A DNA stretch of 35,722 bases from Parcubacteria group bacterium (GCA_013204345.1 JABMOB010000007.1:1-35722), one strand, 5' to 3'; numbered from the stretch's first letter, positions 14,818 through 23,336 are shown. Made by a program: numbers and translations. The notes: a model not told the origin generated them from the sequence alone.

Positions 14818-14826
14818 TTATCCACA
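14818..14826 (+). promoter_or_regulatory. DnaA-box-like site TTATCCACA
   Basis: A perfect 9-mer DnaA box sits four bases upstream of the -35 box of the minus-strand microprotein promoter and about 40 bases upstream of the gyrB promoter. A single site does not make an origin, but control by DnaA is conceivable. Confidence 0.45.
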
Positions 14827-14866
14827 GTTTTTGGGTCTTTTTTGCCAATAAAGCCCTTATTTTTCT

Positions 14867-14895
14867 TTGTATTTTCATTATAAGTTTGCTATAAT
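14867..14895 (+). promoter_or_regulatory. gyrB promoter
   Basis: TTGTAT (14867-14872), 17 bases, then TATAAT (14890-14895) preceded by TGC (extended -10). The leader is about 38 bases and contains a small ATGCA/TGCAT hairpin. Confidence 0.75.
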
Positions 14896-14939
14896 AAACG
14901 GGTAAAAATATGCAATAGAAATGCATTTTTTGCTTTAAA

Positions 14940-17048
14940 ATGGCTAAAGAAGAAAAAGAAAATAAAAAGATTTCGGAAAACGGTTCTGCTAGTTATGGAG
15001 CCAAAGATATTACAGTTCTTGAAGGTCTTGATCCTGTAAGGAAGCGACCTGGAATGTATATTGGTACCACTGGTCCAGATGGTTTTCATCATCTTGTAAC
15101 CGAAATTTGGGACAACTCTCGTGATGAAGCGATGGGTGGTTTTGCAAATGATATTGAAGTGGCGCTTCTTCCTGGTAACCGTGTTCGTGTAGTAGATAAT
15201 GGACGAGGTATCCCAGTAGATATTCATAAAAAGTCAAAAGTTTCTGCGCTTGAAACAATTATGACAACCCTTCATGCTGGAGGAAAATTTGGTGGAGATG
15301 GATACAAAGTGTCCGGAGGTTTGCATGGTGTGGGTGCTTCTGTTGTGAATGCGCTTTCTATTTTTACTCATGTTGCAGTTTACAAGGATGGTGGTATTTA
15401 TGTACAAGAATATAAACAAGGTAAAAAGAAAACATCTGTTAAAAAAGTTGGCTCCACAAAACTTTCCGGTACGATTGTTACTTTTGAGCCAGATGAAGAA
15501 ATTTTTGGTAAACAAACGTTTGACTGGACTAGAATTGTTACACACCTAAGGCAACAAGCATATCTATTGAAAAGTGTTCGTGTGAGTGTTCTTGATGCCC
15601 GTGAATATAAAGGTGATATTGATTTAGACAAAACTTTCTATCTAAGAGATTTAAATCCCGAAACACCATCACAGACTTTTTATTTTGAAGGAGGGTTACT
15701 TTCTTTTATCAGATTTCAAAACCAAGAGTTAAAGCCAATTCACAAAAATATTTTCTATGTTGAGAAAAAGACAAATGAATACGAGTCTGTCGAAATCGCA
15801 TTGCAATATATAGACGATATTTCTTCTAGGATTTTACCTTTTGCAAACAATATTTATAACGCTGAAGGAGGAACTCATATTACGGGTTTTAAAGCGGCCT
15901 TGACCCGTTCTTTAAATGCTTATGGTCGTAAAAATAATCTGATAAAAGACAGCGAAGACAATTTTACGGGAGACGATGTTTTGGAAGGTTTGACGGCTGT
16001 TATTTCCGTAAAAATTCGCGAGATTCAATTTGAGGGCCAGACCAAAGCAAAACTCGGTACGGTAGAAGCTCGTGGTATGGTGGAGGGCGTCTTCAATGAG
16101 TCATTTGAAAGTTTTCTAGAGGAGAACCCAGATGATGCTAAATCTATTATAAATAAGGTAGTTTTGGCCCTAAAGGCACGAAAAGCAGCTAAGGCAGCCA
16201 AAGATAGTATTTTGCGAAAAGGCGCTCTTGAGGGAATGACATTACCTGGAAAACTTTCTGACTGTCAGAGTAAAGATGCAAGTGAATCTGAGATATTTAT
16301 TGTGGAGGGAGATTCTGCTGGTGGTACAGCAAAGTCTGGCCGAGACAGGAGGGTACAAGCTATATTGCCTTTGCGAGGTAAGATTTTAAACATTGAGCGA
16401 GCACGTTTAGATAAAATGCTTGCTTCGGAACAGATTAAAAACTTGGTTGTAGCTTTCGGTACAGCTATTGGTGATACTTTTGATATTACTAAACTTCGTT
16501 ATCATAAAATTATTCTTGCTACAGATGCCGATGTGGATGGCGCACATATCAGAACCCTTCTTTTGACATTGTTGTATAGATTTTTCCGTCCACTTATTGA
16601 CGCTGGATATATTTATATTGCTCAACCCCCACTTTTCAAAATTAAAAGGGGTAAAGAAATTATGTATGCTTATTCGGATGAAGAGAAAGATAAACTTGTT
16701 GGTAAGGATGTTCAGATTGAAGAGCCTTCATCTGAAATAGAGCAGGGTGGAGTTGGGGAAGAGGAATCAGTTTTGACTCCAGAAGAAGAAGCAAAAATAG
16801 CTAAAGCATTGGGTCAAGCGCCGACAAAACAAAAAGTTACTATTCAAAGATATAAAGGTCTTGGAGAAATGAATGCCGAAGAACTTTGGGAAACAACCAT
16901 GGATCCCGCAAGGAGGGTATTAAAACAAGTGACCGTCGAAGATGCCGTAGAAGCTGACAAAGTCTTCGACACTCTTATGGGTACAGATGTACCCTCACGA
17001 AAATCTTTCATTCAGTCCAACGCGAAGAAAGCGACAATAGATATATAA
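14940..17048 (+). CDS. gyrB: DNA gyrase subunit B
   Basis: ATPase subunit of gyrase, which introduces negative supercoils with GyrA. The GHKL ATPase domain has EIWDNSRDEA, DNGRGIPVDIH and a GGLHGVGASVVNALS lid region. The transducer follows, and the TOPRIM domain has EGDSAGG (E456) and DADVDG (D529, D531, D533). The C-terminal tail QRYKGLGEMN is typical. At 702 residues the length is slightly above the classic short GyrB, with an extra Glu-rich segment (about 600-625) after the TOPRIM region. GyrB rather than ParE is favoured by general similarity, but the two are close. It has its own promoter; no Shine-Dalgarno precedes the ATG. Confidence 0.95.
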   Translation: MAKEEKENKKISENGSASYGAKDITVLEGLDPVRKRPGMYIGTTGPDGFHHLVTEIWDNSRDEAMGGFANDIEVALLPGNRVRVVDNGRGIPVDIHKKSKVSALETIMTTLHAGGKFGGDGYKVSGGLHGVGASVVNALSIFTHVAVYKDGGIYVQEYKQGKKKTSVKKVGSTKLSGTIVTFEPDEEIFGKQTFDWTRIVTHLRQQAYLLKSVRVSVLDAREYKGDIDLDKTFYLRDLNPETPSQTFYFEGGLLSFIRFQNQELKPIHKNIFYVEKKTNEYESVEIALQYIDDISSRILPFANNIYNAEGGTHITGFKAALTRSLNAYGRKNNLIKDSEDNFTGDDVLEGLTAVISVKIREIQFEGQTKAKLGTVEARGMVEGVFNESFESFLEENPDDAKSIINKVVLALKARKAAKAAKDSILRKGALEGMTLPGKLSDCQSKDASESEIFIVEGDSAGGTAKSGRDRRVQAILPLRGKILNIERARLDKMLASEQIKNLVVAFGTAIGDTFDITKLRYHKIILATDADVDGAHIRTLLLTLLYRFFRPLIDAGYIYIAQPPLFKIKRGKEIMYAYSDEEKDKLVGKDVQIEEPSSEIEQGGVGEEESVLTPEEEAKIAKALGQAPTKQKVTIQRYKGLGEMNAEELWETTMDPARRVLKQVTVEDAVEADKVFDTLMGTDVPSRKSFIQSNAKKATIDI

Positions 17049-17080
17049 ATTTAGTTCTTAAAAAATAACTAAATTTATAT
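17043..17080 (+). other. Hairpin overlapping the gyrB stop codon
   Basis: A 14-bp perfect inverted repeat (17043-17056 and 17067-17080) with a 10-base A-rich loop includes the gyrB TAA. No T run follows, so it may protect the mRNA end rather than terminate. Confidence 0.55.
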
Positions 17081-17090
17081 AAACCCCCTT

Positions 17091-17144
17091 ATTCTACATA
17101 TTCTATTTATTCTATTTATTAAACGTATTTTACGTATTAAACTA
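17091..17144 (+). repeat. Nonamer array after gyrB
   Basis: Six consecutive 9-base units: ATTCTACAT, ATTCTATTT twice, ATTAAACGT, ATTTTACGT and ATTAAACTA. Each opens with ATT. The units drift in sequence but keep exact 9-bp phase. Confidence 0.85.
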
Positions 17145-17163
17145 GTTTATATAAAAATATAGA

Positions 17164-17199
17164 CTATCAAATAGAGCGATATATCGCTCTATTTGATAG
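17164..17199. promoter_or_regulatory. 36-bp perfect palindrome, possible operator
   Basis: Eighteen bases are exactly mirrored by the next eighteen, centred on AGCGATATATCGCT. It covers the last codons and stop of the TrpR-like gene. The same core occurs twice upstream of that gene (17668-17715), so these look like binding sites of the encoded regulator. As RNA it would also form a strong hairpin. Confidence 0.7.
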
Positions 17200-17599
17200 A
17201 TTTGAAAACATCCTTCCATCTATTTTTGCCTTGTGGTGGTAATCCGGCTTGTATTATTTTTTCTGCAAAATCCCAAAACTCTTTCTTTTGTTTTTTATTT
17301 TTGTATCCATCAGTAACACCTTTGTATAATCCTTTCTCTAGGTTATCTGCAATTCTGCCGACAGTTGAGGAGCTTATTTTGAGAGCGTGACAAATCTCAT
17401 ACTCAGTTATGTCCTCTTGTAACATTATGATAATCGCCAAACGCTTTGCGATCATTATCTTTTCTGTGTAGGTCAGTAGTCCTTTCATTAATGATTGTAA
17501 TTTGTTTTTATTTTTTGTACTAGCAATAAGATTGATAAATTGATCCTGAATTTGATAGTAGGTTTCTTTTTCTAATTTATTTTGAGATATGTGTGGCAT
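17189..17599 (-). CDS. TrpR-like transcriptional regulator (YerC/YecD type)
   Basis: A 136-residue all-helical protein of the Trp-repressor superfamily, YerC/YecD branch. The family core KGLLTYTEKIMIAKRLAIIIML leads into a helix-turn-helix, TEYEICHALKISSSTVGRI (about 85-103). A basic C-terminal part of about 30 residues extends beyond the usual 95-100. The ligand is unknown in this branch. Its gene lies between palindromes sharing AGCGATATATCGCT, one over its 3' end and two before its start, which suggests autoregulation. The neighbours gyrB and thrS face it from both sides, so it is a single-gene unit. Confidence 0.88.
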   Translation of the reverse strand: MPHISQNKLEKETYYQIQDQFINLIASTKNKNKLQSLMKGLLTYTEKIMIAKRLAIIIMLQEDITEYEICHALKISSSTVGRIADNLEKGLYKGVTDGYKNKKQKKEFWDFAEKIIQAGLPPQGKNRWKDVFKSIK

Positions 17600-17667
17600 G
17601 TAAGTTTGTACTCTTTATCTAGAGGAGAGACTTTCGTTAAGTAGATTTTATTATACAGTAAATAGAT

Positions 17668-17715
17668 ATTTATAGCGATATATCGCTCTATTTCATTCGA
17701 TATATCGCTATAAAT
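17668..17715. promoter_or_regulatory. Paired inverted operators upstream of the TrpR-like gene
   Basis: An 18-bp sequence (17668-17685) is exactly inverted at 17698-17715, separated by 12 bases. Each arm contains GCGATATATCG, itself a palindrome. The 20 bases at 17674-17693 are repeated exactly at 17175-17194 within the 3' palindrome, so the gene is bracketed by direct copies. An autoregulatory operator pair is the natural reading. Confidence 0.7.
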
Positions 17716-17772
17716 TCAAAAGTTTATTACTTTCTAAATTAAAATCAAGAGGGAGATGATAATTTAAACCCA

Positions 17773-19515
17773 CTAACTTTTATTTGAAATTTCCTCGGTA
17801 AGTTTGGACAGAAGATCTTCGGTAGAGATTTGACCGAGGTTTCCTTTGTCTCGGCTTTCCAGTGTGACCTTGTCGGCTTCTATTTCTTTGTCACCGATGA
17901 TTAGAAAATATGGAATTTTGTCTACCTTTGCCTGGCGGACTTTTTTACCGAAACCTTCATCACTAAAATCTTCTTCTACTCTAATACCGGCAGACTTCAA
18001 AGATTCAGAAACTTTTTTTGCAAATTCTATGTGTACTTCTCCGATCGGAATTATTTTTACTTGAACAGGGGAGAGCCACAGCGGAAATGCTCCAGCGAAG
18101 TGTTCGATAATCACAGAAAGGAATCTCTCAATAGAACCCATAATAGCTGCATGTATCATAACAATAGTTTCTTTTTCTCCTTTTTCGTTGGTGCAAGTTA
18201 GGTCAAAATTTACAGGCATATTCATATCAAGTTGTATTGTGGCAACCTGCCATTCTCTACCCAATGAATCATTACCCATAAAATCAACTTTTGGGCCGTA
18301 AAACGCCGCTTCACCCGGTGCCTCAATTGCATTCACTCCTTTTTCTTTGACCAATTCTCGCAATTCTTGTTCTGCTTTTTGCCAGATTTTTTCATCACCA
18401 AGATATTTATCCATTTGTTTTGGATCATGGAGAGAAAGACGGGGAGTAAGAGTAAATCCGACTGCAGAATAAAACGTTTCTATCATTGTCCAAATGTTTT
18501 TCATCTCTTGTTTTACTTGATCGTGTCTACAGAAAACATGAGCGTCGTCTTGGGTTATACATCTTACACGCGATAAGCCGGAAAGTTCACCGGATTGTTC
18601 GTCGCGATAAACTTTTGTGGTACTTGCGTATCGTTGGGGTAGTTCTTTGTAGCTCCATGGTTTTCGGTCATAAATTTGAACATGGTGAGGACAGTTCATA
18701 GGCTTCATCACAAAAGTATGCCCTTCTCGCGTTTCTATTTTAAATAGCTCGTCTTTGAATTTTTGCCAATGTCCACTCTTTTCGTACAGATCTTTTTTTG
18801 TGATGTGTGGAATATCTACTCGTTCATAACCAAATTTCTGACGAAGTTCCCAGACGAAATTATCTAAAACATCGCGCAACATTGTTCCTTTTGGTGTCCA
18901 TAGTGGGAGACCTGCGCCAACTAGTTCAGAGAATGTGAAAAGATCTAATTCTTTTCCTAGTTTTTTGTGGTCACGCTTCTTTGCTTCTTCAATTTGTATT
19001 TCATAAGTATTCAATTCTTCTTTTGTATTGAAAGCCAAGCCGTAAATGCGTGTGAGCATTTTGTTTTTTTCATCTCCGCGCCAATATGCTCCTGCTATGT
19101 GAGTAAGTTTGAAAGCTTCTGGTTTTATATCTCGTGCACTCTCCACGTGTCCGCCTCGGCATAGATCGGTAAATTTCCCGGCTGTGTAAAGAGTAATCTT
19201 CTCTTTTTTTTCGACAATTTCCTCAATCAGTTCCTTCTTATATTCATTGTCTTTGAAAAAATCTTTAGCTTCTTTTTCTGAGACTTCCTTGTGCTCAAAA
19301 CCACTCCATGTTTGGAGGATTTTTTTCATTACCTTTTCAATTTTTGGTAATTCTTTATCTGAAATAGGGGATGAAAATTCAAAATCGTAATAGAAGCCAT
19401 TTTCTATGGATGGTCCGATGCTGTTTTTCGTGTCTGGATAGAGTTCCAAAACCGCAGCGGCCAAAAGGTGGGCAAGCGAGTGTCTTAAATTATTTAAGTC
19501 AGTATCTTTATCCAT
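17773..19515 (-). CDS. thrS: Threonyl-tRNA synthetase, lacking TGS domain
   Basis: Charges tRNA-Thr and edits Ser-tRNA. The protein opens directly in the editing domain: HSLAH near the start and DLCRGGH further on give the HxxxH/CxxxH set. The N-terminal TGS domain of about 60 residues is missing. The class II core has the zinc ligand Cys in MNCPHH, a typical motif 2 region, and MIHAAIMGSIERF. The C-terminal anticodon-binding domain runs from about VQVKIIPIGE. The ATG at 19515 is chosen because the in-frame ATG at 19527 lies within the -10 box TATGAT. The mRNA should therefore be leaderless. A tRNA-Thr lies at the far end of the window but is not linked. Confidence 0.95.
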   Translation of the reverse strand: MDKDTDLNNLRHSLAHLLAAAVLELYPDTKNSIGPSIENGFYYDFEFSSPISDKELPKIEKVMKKILQTWSGFEHKEVSEKEAKDFFKDNEYKKELIEEIVEKKEKITLYTAGKFTDLCRGGHVESARDIKPEAFKLTHIAGAYWRGDEKNKMLTRIYGLAFNTKEELNTYEIQIEEAKKRDHKKLGKELDLFTFSELVGAGLPLWTPKGTMLRDVLDNFVWELRQKFGYERVDIPHITKKDLYEKSGHWQKFKDELFKIETREGHTFVMKPMNCPHHVQIYDRKPWSYKELPQRYASTTKVYRDEQSGELSGLSRVRCITQDDAHVFCRHDQVKQEMKNIWTMIETFYSAVGFTLTPRLSLHDPKQMDKYLGDEKIWQKAEQELRELVKEKGVNAIEAPGEAAFYGPKVDFMGNDSLGREWQVATIQLDMNMPVNFDLTCTNEKGEKETIVMIHAAIMGSIERFLSVIIEHFAGAFPLWLSPVQVKIIPIGEVHIEFAKKVSESLKSAGIRVEEDFSDEGFGKKVRQAKVDKIPYFLIIGDKEIEADKVTLESRDKGNLGQISTEDLLSKLTEEISNKS

Positions 19516-19522
19516 GTGTAAT

Positions 19523-19528
19523 ATCATA
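19523..19528 (-). promoter_or_regulatory. thrS extended -10, leaderless
   Basis: On the minus strand TGC-TATGAT ends seven bases before the ATG at 19515. It is back to back with the plus-strand -10 at 19559-19564. Confidence 0.6.
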
Positions 19529-19558
19529 GCACTTTGCCCTTTTGTCGTATAGTTCTGC

Positions 19559-19564
19559 TATAAT
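19559..19564 (+). promoter_or_regulatory. Extended -10 promoter of the duplicated orphan gene
   Basis: TGC-TATAAT is a good extended -10 box. Transcription should start near 19571, giving a leader of about 36 bases that carries a clear Shine-Dalgarno GGAGG (19598-19602). Confidence 0.65.
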
Positions 19565-19606
19565 AATATGAGATGCACCTTACATGAATTATAGATCGGA
19601 GGCTAT

Positions 19607-20035
19607 ATGGAAATGCGTCGTAGAGAGACAATCGCTTTGTTGTATCTGAGATATGCTGTAAAAAAGAAGCTACTTCCTGTGGGGCTTTGTTCTACAGCGT
19701 CAGAAATCGCTATAGCAGTCGATTTTTCTTCAAGTGACATTAGACTTTTTTTGCTCGGATTAAAAAATCCCGCTAAACAAGTTCCAAAAAATGATTCCAA
19801 GCGTAGGCCAGTGGTTCCTATTTTGAATGCGATTACCCTTCGAAAACAAGAAGAGATGGCATTTGTTTGTTTGAAACATTTCTGCGCCAGAAAACATTTT
19901 CCATTTCATACTGATCTTGTGCTTTTCGCAAAAACAGCAAAGGACATCGGAGTTTCCCTGTCGGAGTTTCTAGAATTTTGGAAAATTCTTGGGCATGAGC
20001 TGGTAGACGAATCTTTTACAATCCCCGATATTTAG
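19607..20035 (+). CDS. Orphan protein with internal duplication and HTH-like segments (unrecognised)
   Basis: A 142-residue protein I do not recognise. Two halves align: residues about 7-51 and 82-129 share the spacing E-x-x-A-x-x-x-L-[RK] ... K-x-x-P followed by a T-A-x-[ED]-I helix and a second helix ending in LG. Each half looks like a small helix-turn-helix type unit, so it could be a two-domain DNA-binding protein; this is inference. No signal peptide or membrane helix is seen. Unlike most genes here it has a strong Shine-Dalgarno GGAGG five bases before the ATG, its own promoter and its own terminator, so it is an independent unit and may have been acquired. Confidence 0.7.
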   Translation: MEMRRRETIALLYLRYAVKKKLLPVGLCSTASEIAIAVDFSSSDIRLFLLGLKNPAKQVPKNDSKRRPVVPILNAITLRKQEEMAFVCLKHFCARKHFPFHTDLVLFAKTAKDIGVSLSEFLEFWKILGHELVDESFTIPDI

Positions 20036-20060
20036 TCCTGTGCGACTAGATACGGGGATT
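20020..20060. terminator. Hairpin shared by the orphan gene and dnaE
   Basis: AATCCCCGATA (20020-20030) pairs with TACGGGGATT (20051-20060), with an inner stem TAGTC/GACTA. It contains the stop of the plus-strand gene and lies between converging genes. It is a likely bidirectional terminator, though the T run is weak. Confidence 0.6.
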
Positions 20061-20070
20061 TCCTTATATA

Positions 20071-23000
20071 TTAGAGTGCTTTGGCTTTATCGGTAATGAT
20101 ACTTATGGTACCGTTTCGAGTAGAAATTTTACCTTTTATTGCTACACAATTTTCCGGAACAAAAATTGTTTTGAATTCTTCAAAAACTCTAGGAAAAACC
20201 ACGGCCTCAATACTACCGGTGAAATCGCTTAGTTTTAGGAAAAGCATGGAATCTCCTTTTTTAGTAATTATGTTTTTTACTTCTTCCAATATCCCCCCCA
20301 CAACAACAGTCTCTCCTTCTTTTGCTTCTTCTTTTACTTTTCTAATATTTGAATCGCGTTTGTCCAATTTTTCTTTAAATTTATCCAAAGGATGGCCGGA
20401 AATATACAAACCGAGAAGCTCTTTTTCCCAAAGGAGTTTATCGGCTTGTTTTGCTTCCGGAGCTTCTTCTAGTTTTAGTTTTGGTACACTAGTCTGATCA
20501 TCCATAAGGCCGAAGAGCGAGTTCTGATTATCTGCTGTCTGATTTTTCTCTTTGTTATAAGCCAAAATATTTTCCAAATTTGAAAGAAGTACACCTCTTT
20601 CTCCAAAATTATCCATCGCCCCAGATTTTATCAAAGCATCCATAGATTTTTTGTTTAGATTTTTATCTTTAATTCTATCCAGAAAATCAACAAGTGACTT
20701 GAATTTTCCACCCATTTTTCTTTCGGTGATGATAAAATCGGCAATTCCAATCCCAAAGTTTTTTATAGTGTAAAGTCCGAAACGAATTTGGTTCCTCACC
20801 CCAGCGGTTGGAGTATTCTCCAACTCGCTTTTGGGGTTTGCTTCCATTTGTACCACAGTAAATCCACCAAAACTCTCATTGATATTCGGTGGCAAGACAG
20901 GAATACGCATCCTTTTACACTCCGCAATAATTTCAGAGATTTTCTCTACATCACCAGAGTCTGCGGTAAGGACAGCCGACATGTAAATAGCAGGAAAGTT
21001 TGCTTTCATATAGGCGGTCTGATATGCCACGCGTCCGTAGCTTGCAGCGTGAGCTTTGTTGAATCCATACGCAGCAAATGGCTCGATAAGTTTCCACAAC
21101 TCTTCTGCTTTTTGTTTTGTCATTCCATTTTTTATCAAACCTTCATTCAGTTTTTCTTTCTGAGCTTCCATTTCTGCTGGGATTTTTTTACCCATAGCTT
21201 TTCGGAGTTTATCTGCTTCTAACCATGAATACCCTCCAAGTTTTATTGCGATAAGCATCACATCATCCTGATATGTGATAACACCGTAAGACTGCGAAAG
21301 AATATCTTTCATTCGCGGATCAAGGTATTTTATTTTACCTGCATCATGTTTGCGCTCAACGTATTGTGGAATAGATTCCATTGGGCCTGGGCGATAAAGA
21401 GCAACCATGGCATTTATGTCGGTGATTACTGTTGGTCTAAGTTCTTTGAGGTAGCGTGTCATTCCTTGACCATTTAACTGAAAAAGGCCGATTGTTTCTC
21501 CACGCGCCAACATTTCGAATGTTATTTTGTCGTCCCATGGAATATTTTCTATGTCTATTTTTATTCCGCGAAGTTTCTCTGTGATTTTTACTGCATCAGC
21601 AAGAATAGAGAGGTTTTTTATTCCAAGAAAGTCAAATTTTAGGAGGCCAGCATCTTCTACTGCATGCATATCAAACTGCGTAATAATTTTATTTTCACCT
21701 TTTGTGTCGTACTGCAGTGGTACATAGTCTGTAAGTGGGGTGGGGGAAATAACAACTCCTGCAGCGTGTACCGAGATATGCCGTGCACACCCCTCGATTT
21801 TTTTTGCCATGTCGATAATCTCTTTTACATCCTTTTCTTCTTTGTAGATTTTTTTTAGGTCGGGGACTTCAGCAATTGCTTTGTCTATTGTCATTGGAAA
21901 TCCCTGCGCCCCCATTGGGATGAGCTTCGCTATTTTGTCGCCGGTAGTATATGGAAATCCCATAGCACGTGCTGCATCTCGTACAGAGCCCCGCGCCATC
22001 ATCGTACCAAAAGTACCTATTTGGGCGACTTTATCTTCTCCATATTTTTGTTTTGCATAAGCGATAATCTCATCTCTGCGATTGTCGGCATAGTCCATAT
22101 CAATATCCGGCGCGGAAGGTCTTTCTGGGTTTAGAAAACGCTCAAACGGTAATTTAAATTCTATCGGGTTTACGTTGGTGATATTTGCAAGGTATGTGAC
22201 GAGTGATCCTGCAACCGATCCTCTAATCGTAGTGAGAATTCCGTGTTCGTGCGCATATTTTAAAAGATCGCTTACAACCAGAAAATACGGAGCGTAACCC
22301 TTGTCTTTTATAACTTTCAATTCGTACTCGACTCTTTCTCGGAGCTCTGATGTTTCGGTTAATTTTCTTTTTCCAAAACCTTTCTCCACCAAGTCTCGTA
22401 GGGCGTCATCTGCGACCACACCGTCTGGCAACTTATAGTCTGGGAAAACCCAACTCCCAAGCTCTAGCTCAAGATCACACATATTGGCTATTTTTTCACA
22501 GTTTAGAATTGCCTCTGGGATTTTTTTGAAGTATTTTTCTGCCTGCACACCTGTTATAAAAGAGAAATTTTCTTCACTACTTTCTAGGCGTTTTTTGTCG
22601 CTGAAATCAACGTTGTTTTGGATCGAAATCAAAGTGTTTCGCGCCTGTCGATCTTTTTCATTTATATAATAGACATCATGAGCCGCAACTAATGGGGTTT
22701 TACTCTCTTTGGCGATTTCTATCAAAGTTTTCATTTTATCTTCGTGGCCGTCGATTTCCGGATGATGGGTTATCTCTATGAAGAAATTTTCTTCTCCAAA
22801 TACTTTTTTGTACCACTCTATCAAGTCGCGTGCCTTGTCGTGGTCTTTGTTTTTAATCGCCACGGAAATATCTCCGCTGAAAGATGGCGAAATACAAACT
22901 AGCCCTTCTTTGTATTTTTCTAAAATTTCTTTGTCTACTCGAGGTTTGTAATAGAAACCGTCTATATAAGATTCAGTGACAAGCTTTATCAGATTTTTAT

Positions 23001-23295
23001 AACCAACTAGATTTTTGGCGAGAAGTACTAGTCTGTATCGTGAGCTGTCTACTCCAGCTTGTTTGTCTTTACGTCCTCGCACGGCGAGATAGGCGTCAAT
23101 CCCAATAATTGGTTTTATGTCCGCTTTTTTACAGGTTTTGTAAAACTCAATCGCACCATAAAGATTGCCGTTATCTGTGAGCGCCAAAGCTGTCATTTCA
23201 CATTTTTTTGCAGCTTTCACCAACTCGTCAATTTTCGGCAAAGCATTGAGTAAACTATAGTGTGAATGTGTGTGAAGATGTATAAATTTTGACAT
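20071..23295 (-). CDS. dnaE: DNA polymerase III alpha subunit
   Basis: Main replicative polymerase. It has an N-terminal PHP domain with HLHTHSHYS at residues 6-14. The polymerase core has the catalytic pair D397 and D399 in PDIDMDYADNRRDE, followed by GTFGTMMARGSVRD and ATP/DNA-contact segments. A helix-hairpin-helix region and a C-terminal OB domain (about VVVGGILEEVKNI to VVFPRVFEEF) follow. At 1074 residues it is in the DnaE1 range, slightly short. No separate exonuclease domain is present, so proofreading must come from PHP or another protein. It is transcribed alone from a region shared with rnhB. A short array of CGAATG units lies just before its start. Confidence 0.96.
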   Translation of the reverse strand: MSKFIHLHTHSHYSLLNALPKIDELVKAAKKCEMTALALTDNGNLYGAIEFYKTCKKADIKPIIGIDAYLAVRGRKDKQAGVDSSRYRLVLLAKNLVGYKNLIKLVTESYIDGFYYKPRVDKEILEKYKEGLVCISPSFSGDISVAIKNKDHDKARDLIEWYKKVFGEENFFIEITHHPEIDGHEDKMKTLIEIAKESKTPLVAAHDVYYINEKDRQARNTLISIQNNVDFSDKKRLESSEENFSFITGVQAEKYFKKIPEAILNCEKIANMCDLELELGSWVFPDYKLPDGVVADDALRDLVEKGFGKRKLTETSELRERVEYELKVIKDKGYAPYFLVVSDLLKYAHEHGILTTIRGSVAGSLVTYLANITNVNPIEFKLPFERFLNPERPSAPDIDMDYADNRRDEIIAYAKQKYGEDKVAQIGTFGTMMARGSVRDAARAMGFPYTTGDKIAKLIPMGAQGFPMTIDKAIAEVPDLKKIYKEEKDVKEIIDMAKKIEGCARHISVHAAGVVISPTPLTDYVPLQYDTKGENKIITQFDMHAVEDAGLLKFDFLGIKNLSILADAVKITEKLRGIKIDIENIPWDDKITFEMLARGETIGLFQLNGQGMTRYLKELRPTVITDINAMVALYRPGPMESIPQYVERKHDAGKIKYLDPRMKDILSQSYGVITYQDDVMLIAIKLGGYSWLEADKLRKAMGKKIPAEMEAQKEKLNEGLIKNGMTKQKAEELWKLIEPFAAYGFNKAHAASYGRVAYQTAYMKANFPAIYMSAVLTADSGDVEKISEIIAECKRMRIPVLPPNINESFGGFTVVQMEANPKSELENTPTAGVRNQIRFGLYTIKNFGIGIADFIITERKMGGKFKSLVDFLDRIKDKNLNKKSMDALIKSGAMDNFGERGVLLSNLENILAYNKEKNQTADNQNSLFGLMDDQTSVPKLKLEEAPEAKQADKLLWEKELLGLYISGHPLDKFKEKLDKRDSNIRKVKEEAKEGETVVVGGILEEVKNIITKKGDSMLFLKLSDFTGSIEAVVFPRVFEEFKTIFVPENCVAIKGKISTRNGTISIITDKAKAL

Positions 23296-23306
23296 AAAGA
23301 TACCAA

Positions 23307-23336
23307 TATACGAATGTATGCGAATGATACGAATGG
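23307..23336 (+). repeat. CGAATG array between dnaE and rnhB
   Basis: TATACGAATG, TATGCGAATG and ATACGAATGG follow each other with a period of 9 to 10 bases. The array lies 11 bases upstream of the dnaE start and would be part of its leader. Confidence 0.7.

Noticed and set aside
14619-14825. 68-residue protein starting at the ATG at 14825
   Set aside because: That ATG lies upstream of the TTGACA/TATACT promoter, and the first half would be translated from promoter DNA; the GTG at 14720 with a strong Shine-Dalgarno is better.
14818-14939. oriC next to gyrB
   Set aside because: Only one DnaA box is visible, so the gyrB position alone does not support it.
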